Source of the DNA: Amoebophrya sp. AT5.2
Taxonomy: Eukaryota; Sar; Dinophyceae; Syndiniales; Amoebophryaceae
Assembly (NCBI GenBank): GCA_005223375.1
Contig: RXOD01004315.1
Location: forward strand, 1 to 24,181
Direction: 5' to 3'
DNA length: 24,181 nt
Below the pieces are notes generated by a model. That model had not been told where the DNA came from and ran no database searches. It saw nothing but the letters and a program-made list of their open reading frames with translations. Position numbers and translations under genes: made by a program. Positions 19,281 through 24,181 of the stretch are shown here, piece after piece. Each line of letters starts with the position of its first letter. Positions within the stretch are counted from its first letter, which is position 1.

Positions 19281-22200
19281 ATGGTGAAGCCTACTACCGA
19301 GCTGGGCATATCAAACAATCCTACCTCGCGGGACGACATGGTAGATCGCGTGATCGCCGACCTCATCGCCGAATTCACTGGAGTGAAGGCGTTCCGCCTC
19401 CTCCACGACCACTGCCTGCCAGTCGAGTACTTCTTCGGCCCGGTCGACTCGATGTTTCATGTGGGCGAAGATGGAGGCGGTTACGACTGGAAGTACATTG
19501 CGGGTCATGTGATTGACCACCTCCGAGGCGATGAAGTGGATTGCAACGGAGTCCGAGTCGTAAAGGGGGACCAAACTGGAATTATTAAGGATGCAAGCGC
19601 CAAAATTAGGAACGCGATCCAGGAAGTCGTCGGTGTCTTGCGGATCGACTTCGTACTTGGGGACCACTTGTTCGATTCTGAGAAGAGACATCGAGAATGG
19701 TTGGGAGGTCAGCTGCATGAAGCCGTCTGCGGGGGGATTGGGCCTTGGAGTACGCAACGCCGCTTATGGGCCCCAGTCACGAAGTGGCTGGAAGGGCTGA
19801 ACGCTTCAGCCACACGGCTCGCAGCGCTTCTCCTTCTCAAGGTGGGAGCAGACGCCTCGATGAAGACGCGCCCTGCTGCCAGGCGCATCGCGTTGGTGGT
19901 CCTACTGTTTGCTGGAGATGCACCAGATGCCGCACGTCAGGGACCCGGGCGGCACCTGCTCCTCCAGCAGCTACCCGACCTTCCTCGGCGCCGATGCGTG
20001 GAGGCATTCCTCTCCGACGCGGTATTGTTCAAGATGTTGACCACTGCGCACAAGATCGTTTGGCCAGACGTCAAGTGGTGGACGAAAATGAGTGAGCAGA
20101 GTGCCATCGACGCGGTGCTAGAATTCGTGCGCCATTTCTGTGCTGAGCCGCAGAAGATGCTGTATCCACTCCCAGCAGGCGAGCGCTTTCGCGCTCTGTC
20201 GGAGTTTGTCAAGAGGCGGCAACAAGATGATGGAGAAAGCCGCCTCTTTTCTTGTTTTTGGAGCAAGATCTGGGATGAAAAGCTGATCGACACGATCTGT
20301 CGTGAAGATTTTCTTTTCGGCCTGGTTGGAGGTGACGCACGCACTCGTCCGTTCAGTTGCAGTTGTACGATGGAGGAGTTGGGGTATTACATGGTGAAGC
20401 AGAACGTACAGGCACTCCGCGAAGTGGTCGGGGACACGAACGAGTGGTACAGCAAGCGTTTCTTGCCGGTCTACCATTGCGTTGGCGGACTGGTCTTCCC
20501 ACGGACGTTCGTGTACGACCTGCCGCTTCCTGCACGGAAGCAGTGGTTGGACGATTTCGTGTCTCTTTACAGGTGCGGTAAGGTCGTGGCTACGCCGCGT
20601 GCTTGCGGCATCGAGACCATCTGCACATGCGAGTTTCTGTTGAACCGCGAAGATGCGGCAGTTGCACGCCAGGACGCAGGTGCAGTTTACAAGGTCCTAC
20701 AAGCGCTAGACGGGGCCGTCCTCGAAATGTTCACGTTTGCCAAGCGGGAGGAAGTCTACAGACGCGATTTCGTGCCGCTTCTGGAGGCCGTCGTCGCCTG
20801 CATGTTCCCAAGCCGGTACCTTCACAGCTTCGCTCGCCTCGAAGACCGCTTCTTGTGGCTCAAGCGGACGCTGCTCATGGATGCGAGCACGTGTTGTAGT
20901 GCCGTCAACACGGAGACAAGAAAAATGCTCTGCGGCCTGATCGTATCCAACATCTACAACTACAGCGTGAACGTTTCGGACACTACCGGATGCGACCGCG
21001 GCGGGCAGAGCGCTGTGTGGAACCTCTTCTACCACCTGGAGGCTCCGCCTTCGCGTTCTTCGGGAGCGGTTCCGGCACCTCAGCCGAGCGATCATCCACA
21101 TCCTCATCTTTGGATCCACGAACCGCAAAAGGAAAATTGGGACAGGGTCTGGAAGATCTGGACGCAGGTCAGACCGCATTTCCCTGATGCGGACGCGGAC
21201 GCTGTCGAAAGGGTTCTGCCTCTCATCCGCATGTTCTGTGGCGAACCGGAAAAGGAGCTGTACCCTCTCGCGGAAAAACAGCGTTTCGGTGCTTTGTGCG
21301 AGTTTCTCAAGATGCGGAAGGACGACCTCCACCCCTGCCCATCTTATTTAAACTGCTGGCACAAGGCGCTGGACGCGCAGGTCATCGATGCCGTCTGTTG
21401 TGAAAAATTCATCTACGGCACCACCACGAAGACTGCCCCCGGCTGGTTTCTCAAGAAGGTGCCGCTGTTCAAGCAGGTCGAGGAGCTCAGTGATGCGATC
21501 GGGACGAAGACAGGCGACCGCGACTGGTTTCGTAAACGCTTCTTGCCACTCTACCGCTTCGTCGGAGGACTGCTCGTTCCGCACAAGTTCCTGTACGCGC
21601 TGCCGCTTTCGGGGCGTAACAAATGGCTGGCCGAGCTTGTGGTCAGGTGTGACAAAAAGGTGGATGCGGCTGCTTGTTCTGGTGCTGAAGGCGCCTCAAG
21701 CGCAAACCATCAAAACAGGACAACCTCTAGTGGCGAACCGCAGGGGTGGCATCCAGCAAGCGAGGACATCTTCCGCTGTTTGTGCAACAGTGTGGCGTTT
21801 ATCTACGGTACCGAGCGCGACAACGAGATCAAAGGTGAAGTGGTGCTTTCCGAGCAGTTGACGTTATTGGGCGAGCGCGCGAACCATCTAATGAGCATGC
21901 CCTTTCTCAGCGCGGCCCCCGACGCCGACGCACAAAGAAAGCTTTTCGCATCCCTCTTGCGGACAGTGCGTGCGCTGGTCCTGCCAGAAGAACATCTTTA
22001 CCCGCTGTCGCTTTCCGAACGTCTCGCGTTCGTGGACCGCTTTGCGGCAGTGAAGGAGGTGAAGAGCTGCCACTTTTTTGAGGACGACGTCAAGGCCTGC
22101 GTCTGCACCATGACCTTCATCAGGGGACTTTTGGTGAAAAAAGATGCAGGTGCTCGCGGGGAAGGCGGAGAGCACGGTTACCAATCGGTGACTCGGAGCC

Positions 22201-23867
22201 AGCTGAACTTGATCGATGAGAAGGTGGCGAGCTGGCTGAAAACTACCGGCCGAGAGAAGCTGTACACGGACGAGTTTCTGCCTCTCGTCGACACGGCGCG
22301 TGACGAGTTGCGCGTCCGCTTCGCGCCGGACGGGCGCAACGAGAAGAGCAGGCAACCGCAACTGTCGGCCACGGACGTCGAGACTGCCATGGTGCGCATG
22401 CTAGCGCCGACAAATGAGAGACTTGACCGCCTGCAGAACGCCATGGAAAAACTCGTGCAGATCATGCTGACCCAGCAAAAGATGGGATCGCGGCAGCCAG
22501 GCCACCCCGGAGAAGGGGTTCGACCGGAAAATGAAAACATTTGCACATCTTCTGCAACCCCATTCGTTATTGTTCCGCGCCTCGACGACTTGGAGTCTCG
22601 CGTGCACCGCCTGCAAGCAGCTGGGCGGCGCATGAACGAAAGGCGCGACAACATGAAGAGCCAAACTCGCGTCTACGATATCTCGACGCCGGCGGAGATG
22701 AGCGATAGCTTCCGGACCAACGGCGCGGATGAAAATTCCGAGAACAACAACACCCACGAGCATGCTGACGCTTTCGGAAAACCCTCCGCTGGCCCTGCCG
22801 AGTACGAGTTTTCCCTGGGGAACAAGGCCGCTTTCGGGAGGACGCCGCGTACGCCGAAACTCGACGCCCGGTCCACTCGGTCTGCGCCCGGCAGATTGGT
22901 GGACGTCGACGTCCTCAAAGCGGTTCAGCATCAAAACGACACGGGTCGTTCGGCGCCAGACACAGTGCGAAGCGAGTTCATACACGTCGACGAGCACGCC
23001 CTGATCATGGACGGCGAAACGACAGTGAGCAACGCGGACCAGCTCAGCACGCGCGACATCAAGTATCCTACCGAGGAGGACTCGTCTGCAGGCTCGGAGC
23101 AAGATGCTGCGCAAGAGGCTAGCCTCCTGTTGCAGCGCGAAATCGACACGCAGCTCGGTGACGACTACCAAAAAGCGCCGGTGGTGCAGACGGAGGGAAG
23201 AAGCAGCTCCGACGTCAATGATCAACAGTGCGAAGAAACGCATAACGAGCATGACACGGAGGCGGAGGACCCAGACCGCGATGACGACTTTCCCCCGACG
23301 GCCCGCTCCTACAACTACCTGGCCACGCCGGACACCGTGCGCGACGGCGGCAACAGCAGTGAGCATCTTGACGCCCGAACCGTTTACCTCACTGGTTTCA
23401 ACAAACCGGTTTTGCGCGCTGAGATGAAGTTTGTCGTGCAGAAAGTCGTCGATGCGATGCTTGAATTCCACAATGACGCGCACCTCGACTCGGCAGCGAC
23501 GTCGTGGTGCTGGGCGGGAGACGATGGTCAAGTGCTGGATGAGAAGGTCGAGTCTGAATTCAGCGTCCGCTGGCGCACGCTGCGCATCACGGTGGGCGAA
23601 ACGAGAGCGGACATGGACGTGGAGATCGTGTTCGTTTTCGCCAAGAAACACTTTTGCGTGATCTACTGCCCGAGCATTTCCGCGCGCAGATACGTGGAGG
23701 GCCGGCTAATGGACGTGAGTGCGAGAAAAATCCAGGTCGACTTGACGCCGTGGGTGGCCAAACTGGAAGGTGCCGTGCTTGCAAAATTGAAGTCGATGAG
23801 TACGGCCACTGCGGCGATGAGCGCGACCCCCGGAAGCACAGGCCGCAAAACAACACTCACCATGTGA
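19281..23867 (+). CDS. Large novel repeat protein, 1,528 aa
   Basis: ATG 19281 (context ACAAAATGG) opens a single frame to TGA at 23865-23867. Seven units occur between about residues 279 and 1010, at roughly 279, 394, 497, 645, 754, 890 and 999. The core is a hydrophobic FLPLY-x2-VGGL helix, a Pro, then LYPL or LY-x-LPL, an Arg, WL-x2-FV, and a later Cys-x(4-6)-F-I/L-x-G. Units 1 and 4, 2 and 5, 3 and 6 are the closest pairs, implying duplication of a three-unit block. The N-terminal 150 residues hold weaker copies. Residues about 160-250 are atypical (Arg/Ala/Leu-rich), and an unrecognised intron there cannot be excluded (GTACTTGG at 19651). Residues about 1033-1070 form a short coiled coil (NERLDRLQNAMEKLVQIM), 1100-1365 are disordered and acidic, and 1368-1515 look like a compact alpha/beta domain. 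There is no signal peptide. I do not recognise the family. Confidence 0.8.
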   Translation: MVKPTTELGISNNPTSRDDMVDRVIADLIAEFTGVKAFRLLHDHCLPVEYFFGPVDSMFHVGEDGGGYDWKYIAGHVIDHLRGDEVDCNGVRVVKGDQTGIIKDASAKIRNAIQEVVGVLRIDFVLGDHLFDSEKRHREWLGGQLHEAVCGGIGPWSTQRRLWAPVTKWLEGLNASATRLAALLLLKVGADASMKTRPAARRIALVVLLFAGDAPDAARQGPGRHLLLQQLPDLPRRRCVEAFLSDAVLFKMLTTAHKIVWPDVKWWTKMSEQSAIDAVLEFVRHFCAEPQKMLYPLPAGERFRALSEFVKRRQQDDGESRLFSCFWSKIWDEKLIDTICREDFLFGLVGGDARTRPFSCSCTMEELGYYMVKQNVQALREVVGDTNEWYSKRFLPVYHCVGGLVFPRTFVYDLPLPARKQWLDDFVSLYRCGKVVATPRACGIETICTCEFLLNREDAAVARQDAGAVYKVLQALDGAVLEMFTFAKREEVYRRDFVPLLEAVVACMFPSRYLHSFARLEDRFLWLKRTLLMDASTCCSAVNTETRKMLCGLIVSNIYNYSVNVSDTTGCDRGGQSAVWNLFYHLEAPPSRSSGAVPAPQPSDHPHPHLWIHEPQKENWDRVWKIWTQVRPHFPDADADAVERVLPLIRMFCGEPEKELYPLAEKQRFGALCEFLKMRKDDLHPCPSYLNCWHKALDAQVIDAVCCEKFIYGTTTKTAPGWFLKKVPLFKQVEELSDAIGTKTGDRDWFRKRFLPLYRFVGGLLVPHKFLYALPLSGRNKWLAELVVRCDKKVDAAACSGAEGASSANHQNRTTSSGEPQGWHPASEDIFRCLCNSVAFIYGTERDNEIKGEVVLSEQLTLLGERANHLMSMPFLSAAPDADAQRKLFASLLRTVRALVLPEEHLYPLSLSERLAFVDRFAAVKEVKSCHFFEDDVKACVCTMTFIRGLLVKKDAGARGEGGEHGYQSVTRSQLNLIDEKVASWLKTTGREKLYTDEFLPLVDTARDELRVRFAPDGRNEKSRQPQLSATDVETAMVRMLAPTNERLDRLQNAMEKLVQIMLTQQKMGSRQPGHPGEGVRPENENICTSSATPFVIVPRLDDLESRVHRLQAAGRRMNERRDNMKSQTRVYDISTPAEMSDSFRTNGADENSENNNTHEHADAFGKPSAGPAEYEFSLGNKAAFGRTPRTPKLDARSTRSAPGRLVDVDVLKAVQHQNDTGRSAPDTVRSEFIHVDEHALIMDGETTVSNADQLSTRDIKYPTEEDSSAGSEQDAAQEASLLLQREIDTQLGDDYQKAPVVQTEGRSSSDVNDQQCEETHNEHDTEAEDPDRDDDFPPTARSYNYLATPDTVRDGGNSSEHLDARTVYLTGFNKPVLRAEMKFVVQKVVDAMLEFHNDAHLDSAATSWCWAGDDGQVLDEKVESEFSVRWRTLRITVGETRADMDVEIVFVFAKKHFCVIYCPSISARRYVEGRLMDVSARKIQVDLTPWVAKLEGAVLAKLKSMSTATAAMSATPGSTGRKTTLTM
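20115..22310 (+). repeat. Seven diverged protein repeats in two three-unit blocks
   Basis: Coding-level repeats inside the 1,528-aa protein. Unit starts are near nucleotides 20115, 20460, 20769, 21213, 21540, 21948 and 22275. Spacing between like units is 366, 360 and 393 residues (1 to 4, 2 to 5, 3 to 6). Shared anchors are FCAEPQKMLYPL versus FCGEPEKELYPL (units 1 and 4) and FLPVYHCVGGLVFP versus FLPLYRFVGGLLVP (units 2 and 5). Confidence 0.75.
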
Positions 23868-24181
23868 GTTCGACCAAATTGAAACACCTGCCAGCAGGGC
23901 AGGAATGACGAAAATGCTCCACAGTATCGGTAAGCGATCGCAAAGGAATGCCATCGGTCTCGTAGCGTGTGGAATCCGTAGGGCCTGAATTCCGTCGGTA
24001 CTAGTTCCGTGAGATCCGTAGAACGGCAGCCCAAGGGGCAGAGACCACGAACGAACGAACAAGAACAAGGGACCAAATTAACATGATGCAGGGCCCTTGA
24101 GCTATATGAATGATAATGAAATCAACCCGTAAACCCCATAAGAATACCGTGCCTAACATACTAATCCGGAGTATTTGTGTT
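23868..24181. other. 3' flank of the large repeat protein gene
   Basis: The remaining 314 nt carry no convincing coding frame. I see no poly-A signal I would call, RNA gene or repeat. Confidence 0.5.

Noticed and set aside
1..24181. Spliced-leader, tRNA, rRNA or CRISPR sequences
   Set aside because: I looked for the dinoflagellate spliced-leader core, tRNA B-box patterns and regularly spaced repeats and saw none that hold up.

Overview
The window looks like nuclear DNA from a eukaryote with spliceosomal introns, moderately GC-rich and gene-dense. Every gene I can support lies on the + strand, and many introns end in AG|GT at the acceptor. Co-oriented genes, AG|GT junctions, introner-like insertions and secreted WSC/PAN proteins fit an alveolate, perhaps a dinoflagellate of the parasitic Syndiniales/Amoebophrya kind. 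That assignment is inference: I found no spliced-leader sequence, rRNA or other marker that would fix it.

Layout. (1) About 181-10720 is one very large gene of at least eight exons. The exons splice in phase into about 3,120 residues: a predicted alpha-solenoid with acidic and Ser/Gly-rich linkers, ending in an armadillo-like helical repeat. Its 5' end is outside the window or in an unresolved first intron. (2) 10721-12034 is non-coding with a GC-rich, foldable block near 11160-11250. (3) 12035-12769 encodes an intronless 244-residue charged protein of unknown role. (4) 13167-14177 is a three-exon gene for a small secreted PAN/Apple-like protein. (5) 15257-17139 is a multi-exon gene for a WSC-domain protein with a signal-like N-terminus. 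(6) 17675-18021 is a second PAN/Apple exon, paralogous to gene 4. It is either a terminal module of the WSC gene or a separate gene whose first exon I could not find. (7) 19281-23867 is a 1,528-residue open frame with a previously unnamed (to me) repeat of roughly 105-150 residues. Seven units are arranged as two three-unit superblocks plus one unit, followed by coiled coil, a disordered acidic stretch and a compact C-terminal domain.

The window yields twelve phase-consistent introns of 89-351 nt. Their donors are unusual: eleven of twelve start GTA and most read GTACT or GTATT, not GTAAGT/GTGAGT. The one exception (GTGGGA) is flanked by a perfect 8-bp direct repeat, as expected of a recently inserted introner. 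Another intron carries a 21-A run between 12-bp direct repeats, and a third contains a 13-bp duplication.

The WSC and PAN genes plausibly form a local cluster of extracellular adhesive or carbohydrate-binding proteins. The large solenoid and the large repeat protein look intracellular and have no assignable function from sequence alone.
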